Below, one piece after another: positions 7,530-13,572 of a stretch of 15,098 bases of DNA. The translations under genes were made by a program, and so were the position numbers. Below the pieces are notes generated by a model. That model was not told where the DNA came from, made no database searches, and saw nothing but the letters and a program-made list of their open reading frames with translations. Within the stretch, counting starts at the first letter, position 1, and every line of letters starts with the position of its first letter. This DNA comes from EX4572-165 sp964581795 (lineage in GTDB: Archaea > Thermoplasmatota > E2 > DHVEG-1): contig CAZOPW010000053.1 of the NCBI GenBank assembly GCA_964581795.1, positions 1 to 15,098 on the forward strand, in the 5' to 3' direction.

Positions 7530-8576
7530 TTACGGTGACGAGGTAATGATTTTATCAAAAATATCAAAAAATTTCAATATTTGAAATAATAGAGGATGTC
7601 GTTCAAGGAATATAAGTAATGGGTTATTGTTATTTATTATATTTTTATTTGGCATCGTTACTTTCATAGTTGACCAATCACTTTCAACGTGATATTCGTC
7701 TCTACATTTTACGCTAATGTTATATTCATTTTCTGATGACCATTGATGTGATTTAGTAACAATTTCACCAGACTCGTATGGACCAGTCCATTTGAATGCA
7801 TGTCCATCTCCCCATTTTATATAATATTCTACATCATGGCCTTCAGGGTCAGTAGAGCAAAATGTATATTCATATCGTTCCTGAGCTTTTCCATTTTTCT
7901 TACCGTTAATTATTGGATTGCTTGGACCATAGTCCTTCCAATATGTCTTAAAAAAATAATCAGCTTTTCCGTGATATACTGTAATCCATGTTTTGCCATC
8001 TGATGAAACGAAAGCTGTTCCTTTTTTGTAATTATCTGCTATTGTGAAATACCAGTAATATCCATTATTTGGATAGGTAAATTGATCCGCTTGAACTATA
8101 ATATAATATGTTTCATCAGGTGTTATTGATGTTTCGGAAAAATTAACTTCGATCCATCCTATGCCCATTGTATCCGCATCTAAAATTGTGGATGCGAGTA
8201 TATCCCCATCTGTTGAGTTTTCTCGTACAGATACTGTAATTTTTGTATTTGATGGCGGGTTACCATACTTTCCTATTGCGAGTGATATTTTTGTTAACGA
8301 TGTTTGTGTTGGTTGAAAACTTTGTGAATAATGCCAACCTCTTAGTAGTGGAGAAGCATAGGTTGCATCCATATTATCTGCGGTATTACTTTGATCGACA
8401 AATTCATTGGTTTCATTTTTGTTACTATTTTTATGGTACTTTATCTCCTGAAAAACATAATAATTTTCATTAATATTTGTTTGTTTTAAATTTCCATTTG
8501 TTACACCAGGGAGTATAGTTGCTCCGAAAAGAAATGTTAACACTAAACCTATCAATAGCCCTCTTAATATAACCAT
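7530..8576 (-). CDS. Secreted PKD-type protein with hydrophobic C-terminal tail
   Basis: This is a 348-aa exported protein. Residues 1 to about 28 form a signal peptide (RGLLIGLVLTFLFGATILPG). Residues about 65-215 form a beta-rich domain (SQSFQPTQTSLTKISLAIGK, then YYIIVQADQF), a kind common in archaeal and Bacteroidetes surface proteins. Residues about 216-312 form a PKD/Ig-like module: STDPEGHDVEYYIKWGDG, later SVKCRDEYHVESDWS. After an Asn-rich linker the chain ends in LLIFLERHPLLFQILKFF, a tail I associate with Thermoplasmatota secreted proteins and suspect to be a surface-anchoring or sorting signal. No catalytic residues are apparent. The start is firm: canonical GGAGGT lies 8 nt before the ATG. 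The most likely role is a cell-surface or adhesion protein. Confidence 0.8.
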   Translation of the reverse strand: MVILRGLLIGLVLTFLFGATILPGVTNGNLKQTNINENYYVFQEIKYHKNSNKNETNEFVDQSNTADNMDATYASPLLRGWHYSQSFQPTQTSLTKISLAIGKYGNPPSNTKITVSVRENSTDGDILASTILDADTMGIGWIEVNFSETSITPDETYYIIVQADQFTYPNNGYYWYFTIADNYKKGTAFVSSDGKTWITVYHGKADYFFKTYWKDYGPSNPIINGKKNGKAQERYEYTFCSTDPEGHDVEYYIKWGDGHAFKWTGPYESGEIVTKSHQWSSENEYNISVKCRDEYHVESDWSTMKVTMPNKNIINNNNPLLIFLERHPLLFQILKFFDIFDKIITSSP

Positions 8577-8584
8577 ATGTTATA

Positions 8585-8590
8585 ACCTCC
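8585..8590 (-). promoter_or_regulatory. Canonical Shine-Dalgarno of the PKD gene (GGAGGT)
   Basis: GGAGGT lies 8 nt before the ATG at 8576. It is the only perfect archaeal SD in the window in front of a start and shows that the 16S tail carries CCUCC. Confidence 0.8.
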
Positions 8591-8595
8591 GTGAA

Positions 8596-8622
8596 AATCT
8601 ACCTCCCTCTTTTTGGTAGATT
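8596..8622 (-). promoter_or_regulatory. 5'-leader hairpin holding a second GGAGGT
   Basis: AATCTACC (8596-8603) and GGTAGATT (8615-8622) form an 8-bp inverted repeat around an 11-nt loop. It ends 6 nt before the SD of the PKD gene. In the mRNA a second GGAGGT (8601-8606) spans the loop and the 3' arm. It could be a decoy ribosome site or part of a fold controlling the real SD. On DNA it could equally be an operator. Confidence 0.4.
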
Positions 8623-8645
8623 CATTATTATATATAATTTATTAT

Positions 8646-8653
8646 CATATAAA
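8646..8653 (-). promoter_or_regulatory. Candidate TATA box of the PKD gene
   Basis: TTTATATG on the minus strand. A start about 26 nt downstream would place the 5' end at about 8624, just at the hairpin. A second AT-rich candidate (ATTATATATAAT, around 8627-8638) would start transcription inside the hairpin, so the choice is uncertain. Confidence 0.35.
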
Positions 8654-8705
8654 TTTTATCCAAAAATATCATTATTTAATTAATATTATTATAAATTGTT
8701 ATTTT

Positions 8706-8732
8706 AGGAATTTTATTTAATATTCCTTAAGG
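8706..8732. repeat. Inverted repeats in the divergent promoter region
   Basis: AGGAAT (8706-8711) faces ATTCCT (8722-8727) across 10 nt of A/T, and the overlapping CCTTAAGG (8725-8732) is a perfect palindrome. They lie midway between the divergent starts of the PKD gene and the DUF454 gene, where a shared regulator could bind. Short AT-rich repeats occur by chance in such DNA, so this is weak. The rest of 8577-8819 shows only promoter-like A/T runs. Confidence 0.25.
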
Positions 8733-8788
8733 TACTCTTCCTTTCATCATTATAAGTAAAATATATTTCTTTTAAAAAATACTTAGAG

Positions 8789-8796
8789 TTTTAAAT
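8789..8796 (+). promoter_or_regulatory. TATA-like box of the DUF454 gene
   Basis: TTTTAAAT centred about 28 nt before the ATG at 8820, the layout of a leaderless archaeal mRNA. No SD lies before that ATG. An alternative TTTTAAAAAATAC at 8770-8782 would give a leader of about 20 nt. Confidence 0.35.
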
Positions 8797-8819
8797 GAGT
8801 TGAGCTATCTTTTTTATTC

Positions 8820-9239
8820 ATGGTACCGCCAAAAAAAGTAAAACCGGCATGTTCAACTCATCCTGTCCTGCGTTGTGTTCTTTTCTTTTTTGGTTCCTTA
8901 TTTCTTATCTTAGGAATTATAGGTGTTGTCATTCCAATTCTTCCTACTACTCCATTTTTATTACTTGCTGCTGCATGCTATCTTCGAAGTTCAGAGCGAT
9001 TTTATTGCTGGTTATTAAACCATAAATGGTTTGGTGTTATCATCAAAAATTATTATGAAGGAAGAGGATTACCATTACAATTCAAAGTGTATACTATCAT
9101 TTTATTATGGGTTACAATTCTAATTTCAATCTTTTTCTTCGTAGATTCAATTTGGATAAAAATTCTTTTATTTATTATTGCTGTCTCTGTTTCCATTCAC
9201 ATCGTGCTAATTAAAACTCTTAGAAAAAATCAGGAATAA
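8820..9239 (+). CDS. DUF454 (YbaN-like) inner-membrane protein
   Basis: This is a 139-aa membrane protein of the DUF454/YbaN family; its biochemical role is unknown. A positively charged N-terminus (PPKKVKPA) is followed by two close hydrophobic segments (about 17-36 and 40-54) joined by the family hallmark IPILPTTPFLLLAAACYLRS. A conserved cytoplasmic stretch follows with WLLNHKWFG and YYEGRGLPLQFK. Two more membrane helices lie near 90-108 and 110-130, and the tail is basic (KTLRKNQE). The length matches the family. It starts at ATG with no SD and is probably leaderless. It stands alone, divergent from the PKD gene and followed by T-rich sequence, so no partner is suggested. Confidence 0.88.
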   Translation: MVPPKKVKPACSTHPVLRCVLFFFGSLFLILGIIGVVIPILPTTPFLLLAAACYLRSSERFYCWLLNHKWFGVIIKNYYEGRGLPLQFKVYTIILLWVTILISIFFFVDSIWIKILLFIIAVSVSIHIVLIKTLRKNQE

Positions 9240-9260
9240 GATAAAAGAAATGCTTAGATA

Positions 9261-9280
9261 TGTTTATTGTTGTTTTTATC
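9261..9280 (+). terminator. T-rich terminator after the DUF454 gene
   Basis: TGTTTATTGTTGTTTTTATC begins 21 nt after the stop codon. T-rich tracts without a hairpin are the usual archaeal terminators. A new TATA box follows 34 nt later, consistent with a unit boundary here. Confidence 0.4.
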
Positions 9281-9313
9281 AAAAATAATACTTCCACTCA
9301 TCCTCATTTAGAG

Positions 9314-9322
9314 TATATAAAT
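9314..9322 (+). promoter_or_regulatory. Strong TATA box upstream of the leader ORF / mntA-hepT
   Basis: TATATAAAT is the best TATA match in the window. Transcription is expected near 9344, about 18 nt before the GGGGGA motif at 9362-9367. It most likely drives the 25-codon ORF and the toxin-antitoxin genes. Confidence 0.6.
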
Positions 9323-9361
9323 GATGACAAACTATGCAGAAAATAGAACGAAGAATAATAC

Positions 9362-9367
9362 GGGGGA
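9362..9367 (+). promoter_or_regulatory. Shine-Dalgarno of the 25-codon ORF (GGGGGA)
   Basis: GGGGGA lies 8 nt before GTG at 9376, the same spacing as before the CTG of mre11. It is far too distant (over 80 nt) to serve mntA, so it points to a separate small ORF. It could also pair with TTCCTCC at 9396-9402, which would hide it. Confidence 0.5.
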
Positions 9368-9370
9368 AAT

Positions 9371-9411
9371 AGCAAGTGAAGGGTGATCCCTACTCTTCCT
9401 CCCTTCTTGCT
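9371..9411 (+). repeat. Inverted repeat over the start of the 25-codon ORF
   Basis: AGCAA (9371-9375) pairs with TTGCT (9407-9411) and GAAGGG (9378-9383) pairs with CCCTTC (9401-9406). This makes an 11-bp stem with a 2-nt bulge (9376-9377). The bulge contains the first two bases of the GTG start. The segment from 9361 to 9419 is visibly richer in G+C than its surroundings. It may be an RNA switch over the small ORF, or a small RNA in its own right. Confidence 0.4.
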
Positions 9412-9453
9412 TTTCTGCCATTTCATTATCAATGTAATTTTCTATGTAGATGA
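9376..9453 (+). CDS. Candidate 25-codon leader ORF upstream of mntA
   Basis: GTG at 9376 opens a 25-codon frame (N-terminus MKGDPYSSSLLAFLPF, ending CNFLCR) closed by TGA at 9451-9453. A strong TATA box, a leader of about 32 nt and GGGGGA 8 nt before the start form a complete archaeal expression signal. The stop overlaps an ATG at 9450 that is in frame with mntA, giving the ATGA overlap typical of coupled genes; mntA and hepT also overlap by ATGA. The peptide is mildly hydrophobic with two cysteines and resembles nothing I know. It could be a regulatory leader or a small protein. No conservation evidence is available. Confidence 0.4.
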   Translation: MKGDPYSSSLLAFLPFHYQCNFLCR

Positions 9454-9488
9454 TTTTAAATATTTTATCAGAGTATTGGGTAATTGTT

Positions 9489-9878
9489 ATGAAGTATAAT
9501 ACTTCTCAAATTAATAACGCAGTCCACACCATAAAAGAGATTGGCGGTTCTAAAGTTAAATTTATCATATTGTATGGATCAGTAGCAGCAAATACACAAA
9601 CAAACGATTCAGATATTGACATTACCGTTTTTTATGATGCGGATGAACGCAATCGGTTTCAATTTCGAATAAAAGTTCTTGGGCAGTTATCTGATGACTT
9701 TGATGTAACCATTTTTCAAGATTTACCGTTATATGTGCAAAGAGAAGTATTCAAGGGTAAGGTCTTATATGCATCTGATCTAACATTTGTTTATGAAATT
9801 AATAGGAGAACATATCAAGAGTTCGAAGATTTCAAACATCGGTTTTATGATTATATTAAGGGTGGAATTATTACATGA
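9489..9878 (+). CDS. mntA: MntA-type nucleotidyltransferase, antitoxin of a HepT/MntA pair
   Basis: This is a minimal nucleotidyltransferase, 129 aa from the ATG at 9489. The motif GSVAANTQTNDSDID (Gly30-Asp44) fits the GSX10DXD pattern exactly, with a third acidic residue probably at Asp72 (DFDVTIF). In studied type VII toxin-antitoxin pairs MntA attaches AMP to a tyrosine of HepT and so silences it. Here mntA is first and overlaps hepT by ATGA, so the two are made together. Start choice: 9489 puts the GS motif at residue 30, near the usual family position. The in-frame ATG at 9450 would add 13 hydrophobic residues and overlap the stop of the 25-codon ORF. A TTTTAAAT box at 9454-9461 could also give a leaderless mRNA starting at 9489. 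The function is well supported by motif and partner. Confidence 0.9.
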   Translation: MKYNTSQINNAVHTIKEIGGSKVKFIILYGSVAANTQTNDSDIDITVFYDADERNRFQFRIKVLGQLSDDFDVTIFQDLPLYVQREVFKGKVLYASDLTFVYEINRRTYQEFEDFKHRFYDYIKGGIIT

Positions 9879-10303
9879 GAAAACAAATTATCGAAACAAA
9901 GATTTCAGAAATCTTAGATGACTTATCTATTGTTAAGGAAAATCTACCAGATGAGAAAGAAGAATTTATTCAATTGGGATTGATAAAAGATGGAATGTAT
10001 AAAAAAATTGAATTTTGCATACAAAACCTGTACGATATTTGTTCAATAATTAACACTGATTTAAAAATAGGTATTCCTGAAGGTGATGAGATTATCATCG
10101 ATAATCTTATCGAAAAAAAAGTGTTTAATAAGCAACTGGGTGGGAAATTAAAACAAATGAAGGGATTTCGAAATATTCTTGTACATCGATATGGAAAAAT
10201 TAACGATTCACTAGCATACGAAGTATTAAAACATAATCTTGATGATTTCTATGATATTATAGAGCGAATAGAGAGTTTCGTAAATGAATTTAATGAAGAA
10301 TGA
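9875..10303 (+). CDS. hepT: HepT-type HEPN ribonuclease toxin (DUF86)
   Basis: HepT is a dimeric HEPN-fold RNase toxin controlled by MntA. The 142-aa chain is all-helical with the diagnostic RX4HXY motif, FRNILVHRYGKI, giving Arg99, His104 and Tyr106. Tyr106 is the expected AMP acceptor and Arg99/His104 the catalytic pair, so the toxin appears intact rather than decayed. The N-terminal helix pair with YKKIEFCIQNLYDICS also fits DUF86. The ATG overlaps the mntA stop (ATGA), with GGTGG about 8 nt upstream inside mntA. The stop is followed by a run of seven T residues, and the convergent metalloprotease gene ends 9 nt further on. Likely RNA targets (tRNA or mRNA) cannot be told from sequence. 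Confidence 0.9.
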   Translation: MRKQIIETKISEILDDLSIVKENLPDEKEEFIQLGLIKDGMYKKIEFCIQNLYDICSIINTDLKIGIPEGDEIIIDNLIEKKVFNKQLGGKLKQMKGFRNILVHRYGKINDSLAYEVLKHNLDDFYDIIERIESFVNEFNEE

Positions 10304-10323
10304 TTTTTTTAACTATTTTTTTG
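10304..10323. terminator. T-run terminator between convergent hepT and metalloprotease genes
   Basis: TTTTTTT follows the hepT stop directly, and a second T7 run (10316-10322) lies inside the end of the opposing gene. The 9-nt gap forces hepT transcripts to end inside the opposing gene, and the two messages probably overlap at their 3' ends. Confidence 0.45.
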
Positions 10324-10813
10324 AAAAATATTCTGTTGCATGAAGAAATCCTTTCGCTCGTTCAACATAAGGATATTCATTGACTTTGTTCCAAAATTGT
10401 TGGGAATGATTAGGATACAATAAATGTGTTAATTCATGAATGATTAAGTAATCTTGAACATACCGTGGATAATCAGCTATTTCATCGGAAATTCGAATCA
10501 TTTTGGACGCAGGTGTGCAACTCCCATGTTTTGATGTTTGATTGGTGACAAATTGAATGGAGAAATCAAGTTTCCCATCAAAATATTTGTTGTTTATGTG
10601 TTCAGCTCTCTGTTGTAATTCATTTGTACTATTCAATGCTTGTTTTCTTTGTTTCCGTTCAATTTGCTGTTTCATTTTCTGAATCCAACGAGATTCCTCA
10701 GATTGCTTTAATCCAGCAGGTAAATAAATCCGTAACGTGTTTTTAACAACTTTTGCTTGCACGGTTTTCTTTCTTTTTTTACTTCGTATGACTTCAACTG
10801 CGTCCCAACTCAT
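10313..10813 (-). CDS. YgjP-like (DUF45) zinc metallopeptidase domain protein
   Basis: This is a 166-aa protein of the YgjP/WLM-like metallopeptidase group. The zinc-binding helix is IIHELTHLLYPNHSQQFW: His126, Glu127 and His130, with His136 as probable third ligand. Upstream, SKHGSCTPASKMIRIS corresponds to the family's WGSC segment, with His replacing the usual Trp. The basic N-terminal half (RSKKRKKTVQ and KQQIERKQRKQ) is typical of this family and could contact nucleic acid. Length is slightly short of bacterial YgjP, mainly at the N-terminus. There is no signal peptide, so it acts in the cytoplasm; its substrate is unknown. It lies 47 nt after rad50 but has its own TATA box and no SD, so it is probably a leaderless separate unit. 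Confidence 0.85.
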   Translation of the reverse strand: MSWDAVEVIRSKKRKKTVQAKVVKNTLRIYLPAGLKQSEESRWIQKMKQQIERKQRKQALNSTNELQQRAEHINNKYFDGKLDFSIQFVTNQTSKHGSCTPASKMIRISDEIADYPRYVQDYLIIHELTHLLYPNHSQQFWNKVNEYPYVERAKGFLHATEYFSKK

Positions 10814-10838
10814 CTTAGCACTAAAAAAAGCACGTGAT

Positions 10839-10848
10839 GTATAAAAAT
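10839..10848 (-). promoter_or_regulatory. TATA box of the YgjP-like gene
   Basis: ATTTTTATAC on the minus strand, centred about 30 nt before the ATG at 10813, predicting a near-leaderless mRNA. It lies between the rad50 stop and this gene, which argues against sole dependence on the mre11-rad50 transcript. Confidence 0.5.
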
Positions 10849-10860
10849 ATTCTTTTTCTT

Positions 10861-13572
10861 TTAAAACCCGCCTTGAAAATGAGTCATCAACTGCGTTGCA
10901 CCCTGTCTTTTTTCAAGGGTGATCACATGCTCAGTCATACTTTCAAATGTTTCATCATGACTTATCACAAAGATTTGGGAAAAACCAGATAAATCTCGCA
11001 ACTGAGCTACTAAATTCTGTTTTTTTTCTTCATCAAGATTCATCGTCGGTTCATCAAGAAACACGATATCCATGGTGCTTAATAATTTTAAGATTGCAAG
11101 CCGGACTGCCAATGCAGCACACATTTGCTCTCCCCCACTCAATTTATGAAACGCTCGTTTATTTCCGCTTTCATATACTACGATTTCATAATCTTTTTTC
11201 CACGCAAGTTCCTCAGAGGGAACACCACGAAGTTCTCGATAAATCCGATCTGCTTCATGAGAAATTTCTTCTACTAAAATCTCTGTGATCAATGGTCTGC
11301 TTTTTTGATAGGTTTCACGGAGAAACCCTGCAAATTCAATATCTTTTCCAAGTGAATGATACTTCTTTTTTAACTGTAATAGTTCTTCTTTTTGTTTTTG
11401 TTTTTCTTCCTTTTGAAGATCAAGTTCCTTTTTTTGTTTAATCCATTCTTTAATTTGAGTTTCAAGTTCAGTCAATCGTGTTTTATTAGTTTCAAAATCA
11501 GTTTTTAGATTAGAAAACTCTTTTTCATCAAATTCTTTTTCTTTTTGAATTTTTTTCTCTGTTAGATTCTTCTTTTTTTGTTCAATTTCTTTTCTTGACG
11601 ATTGCAATGAAATGATTTGTTTTTTCCAATATTCTATTTTTGAAGCTGCATCTTTATGTTGTAAAAAGAGTTCATAGGATTCTTTTAGTGATTTCTGCTG
11701 ACCTTCTAACTGATTGATTTCTTCTTGAAGTTCTTTGTATTCTTTCACTTGTTCAGAAACACGTTCATATTCTTCTTTTATTGAAGATAATTCTTGTTTT
11801 ACTTGATCACGTTTTGTTGTTTTTCCTTTATGATCCTCATATCGAGTTTTTGCTTGTTGAAACGTTTCTTTTGGATTATTTAACTCTTTAAGCTTTGTTA
11901 GTATTGATTCTTTTTTTGATAACTCTTCTTGCACGCTAGATATTGTTTTTTCTAATTTCTGCTTTTTTTCTTTCTGTTCTTCTGCATCTTGTTGAATTGA
12001 TTTTGCCATGTCTTCTAAATCACTGAGTCGTTTTACTTGTTGTTCAGCTTGTTCAGCATTCTCTAATCTCGTTTCCACTAGTTTTAATTCATCATTTAGC
12101 TGTTGTTGTTTCTTTTTGATTTGTTTGATTTCCTTTTGTTTTAAGGAAATGATTTCGTTTCGATGCGTTTCATCTAATGGTCGAGAACAGGTTGGACATT
12201 CTGATTTCTCACTAGATTGCAACAATTCAATAACGTTATTATACTCCTCTCTTTGATGTGAAAAAATTGAACGTTGTTGTAAAAAATCTTCTTTTTGATT
12301 TTGCAATTCAGTTTTTTGTTTAGCTTGTGGTTTTTTTTCTGAAATCTCAGAAATCTTTCGTTTTAGTGATTGAAATTCTTTCCGAAGATTTGATATCTTT
12401 TGTTGAGTTTGGCTTATATCTTGTTTTATTCGATTGATTTCGTTTTCTTTCTGTTTGATTGTTTCAAGTTTTTCTTCGTATTCTTCTTGTTTTTCTACTT
12501 TTTTTTGTAAATCATCCATTTCTTTTTTGCTTTGTTCAGCGATGTGGATTTGTTCCTGTACATGTTTTAATTGTTCTTCATATTGAGAAAGTTTTTTTTC
12601 TAATGCAACACGTTTTTTTTCTATTACTTGTTTCTTTTTTCGTTTTTCTCCTAATTTTGATAGTTTTTTTTCATTAGAAACAAATTGATTATACTGTTCA
12701 GCATGTTTTGAAACAATAGTTTTTGCGGTTTGTGCTTCTTCATATTGTTGTTTTGTTTTCGTTTCTTGATTTTGTAAATCTTTTTGTTTTTCATTTAATA
12801 AACTAAGCTTTTGACTTATTGTTTCTAACTCTTTTTTTATTGATTCTAACTTGTTTTTTTTCTCTTCAATAGTTGAAATTTTTTCTTTAATTGTTGAAAC
12901 TGTTTTTTTCGCATTATTAATCTGATTTGTTTTTTCTTTTACCCTTTGTTCAAGGTCTGGTAACTCTTTTTCAACTGGTTCAAGTCCTGCAATTTTTTCT
13001 GACACATTCTGTTGTTGATTGATGAAAACATCAGTGACATGTTTCATTTTCTTCCAAAGCGTTCGGTATACATCTACTTCAAGTAACGGATTAAATAATT
13101 GCGCTCGAATCGAAGGGGTTTCAGCAAAATCATTCGTAAACTTTCCTTGTGGTACACCAAGACTTGATTTCCACAATGTTTGCAAATCCATTGAAGAGGG
13201 AACACCAAGTTCCTGTTTCAACCATTCCGTTACCTCTTCTTTTCCTTGTAACGGGACTTTTTCATCTTTTTTAACATTGAACACATCATATTTTGACTGA
13301 CCAACACCTCGTTCAACTCGAAACAATTCATGAGAACGATCTGATTCAAAAATGATACTTACTTTTCCAGTGTTCTTTCCTTCTCGAACAAAATCCGCTT
13401 GACTATATGGATGTAAAAAATCAAACAAAGCAAACCCTATTGCTTCACACAACGTACTCTTCCCTGATCCATTCTCACCAATAATAGCATTCACTCCAGA
13501 TTGAAAATTAATTGAAGGTGATGTTTCATCATAACTTTTCACATTCTCTAAAGAAACAGAAGTTATCTTCAC
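10861..13572 (-). CDS. rad50: DNA double-strand break repair ATPase Rad50
   Basis: Rad50 is the SMC-like ATPase of the Mre11-Rad50 complex, which tethers and processes broken DNA ends. The 903-aa chain has Walker A GENGSGKST at 32-40. A long Lys/Glu/Gln-rich coiled coil spans roughly 180-740 and is interrupted by the zinc hook CPTC at 459-462, almost exactly in the middle. The C-terminal lobe has the signature LSGGEQ at 811-816, Walker B IVFLDEP near 836-842 with catalytic Glu841, and the H-loop SHDE at His872. All motifs are intact. The start is GTG overlapping the mre11 stop as GTGA, with GGTGG just upstream, so it is coupled to mre11. Length and order are typical of archaeal Rad50. Confidence 0.97.
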   Translation of the reverse strand: MKITSVSLENVKSYDETSPSINFQSGVNAIIGENGSGKSTLCEAIGFALFDFLHPYSQADFVREGKNTGKVSIIFESDRSHELFRVERGVGQSKYDVFNVKKDEKVPLQGKEEVTEWLKQELGVPSSMDLQTLWKSSLGVPQGKFTNDFAETPSIRAQLFNPLLEVDVYRTLWKKMKHVTDVFINQQQNVSEKIAGLEPVEKELPDLEQRVKEKTNQINNAKKTVSTIKEKISTIEEKKNKLESIKKELETISQKLSLLNEKQKDLQNQETKTKQQYEEAQTAKTIVSKHAEQYNQFVSNEKKLSKLGEKRKKKQVIEKKRVALEKKLSQYEEQLKHVQEQIHIAEQSKKEMDDLQKKVEKQEEYEEKLETIKQKENEINRIKQDISQTQQKISNLRKEFQSLKRKISEISEKKPQAKQKTELQNQKEDFLQQRSIFSHQREEYNNVIELLQSSEKSECPTCSRPLDETHRNEIISLKQKEIKQIKKKQQQLNDELKLVETRLENAEQAEQQVKRLSDLEDMAKSIQQDAEEQKEKKQKLEKTISSVQEELSKKESILTKLKELNNPKETFQQAKTRYEDHKGKTTKRDQVKQELSSIKEEYERVSEQVKEYKELQEEINQLEGQQKSLKESYELFLQHKDAASKIEYWKKQIISLQSSRKEIEQKKKNLTEKKIQKEKEFDEKEFSNLKTDFETNKTRLTELETQIKEWIKQKKELDLQKEEKQKQKEELLQLKKKYHSLGKDIEFAGFLRETYQKSRPLITEILVEEISHEADRIYRELRGVPSEELAWKKDYEIVVYESGNKRAFHKLSGGEQMCAALAVRLAILKLLSTMDIVFLDEPTMNLDEEKKQNLVAQLRDLSGFSQIFVISHDETFESMTEHVITLEKRQGATQLMTHFQGGF

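Noticed and set aside
9322..9328. ATGATGA resembling box C of a C/D guide RNA
   Set aside because: No CTGA box D and no C'/D' pair at a suitable distance; the bases also fall between the TATA box and the predicted transcript start.
9371..9411. Hairpin followed by TTTT read as a bacterial-type terminator for the DUF454 gene
   Set aside because: It lies over 130 nt after that gene, beyond a T-rich terminator and a new TATA box, and overlaps a small ORF with its own SD.
10817..10836. Repeated AGCAC and the palindrome CACGTG between rad50 and the YgjP-like gene
   Set aside because: Too short to distinguish from chance and explained as initiator/leader sequence downstream of a TATA box.
11125..11145. 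GGGGGA on the minus strand inside rad50
   Set aside because: It encodes the Ser-Gly-Gly-Glu ABC signature, so it is explained by coding and has no gene start after it in that position.
12459..12677. Plus-strand frame rich in Phe/Val/Leu looking like a membrane protein
   Set aside because: It is the antisense of the Lys/Glu/Gln coiled coil of Rad50; such reversals always look hydrophobic.
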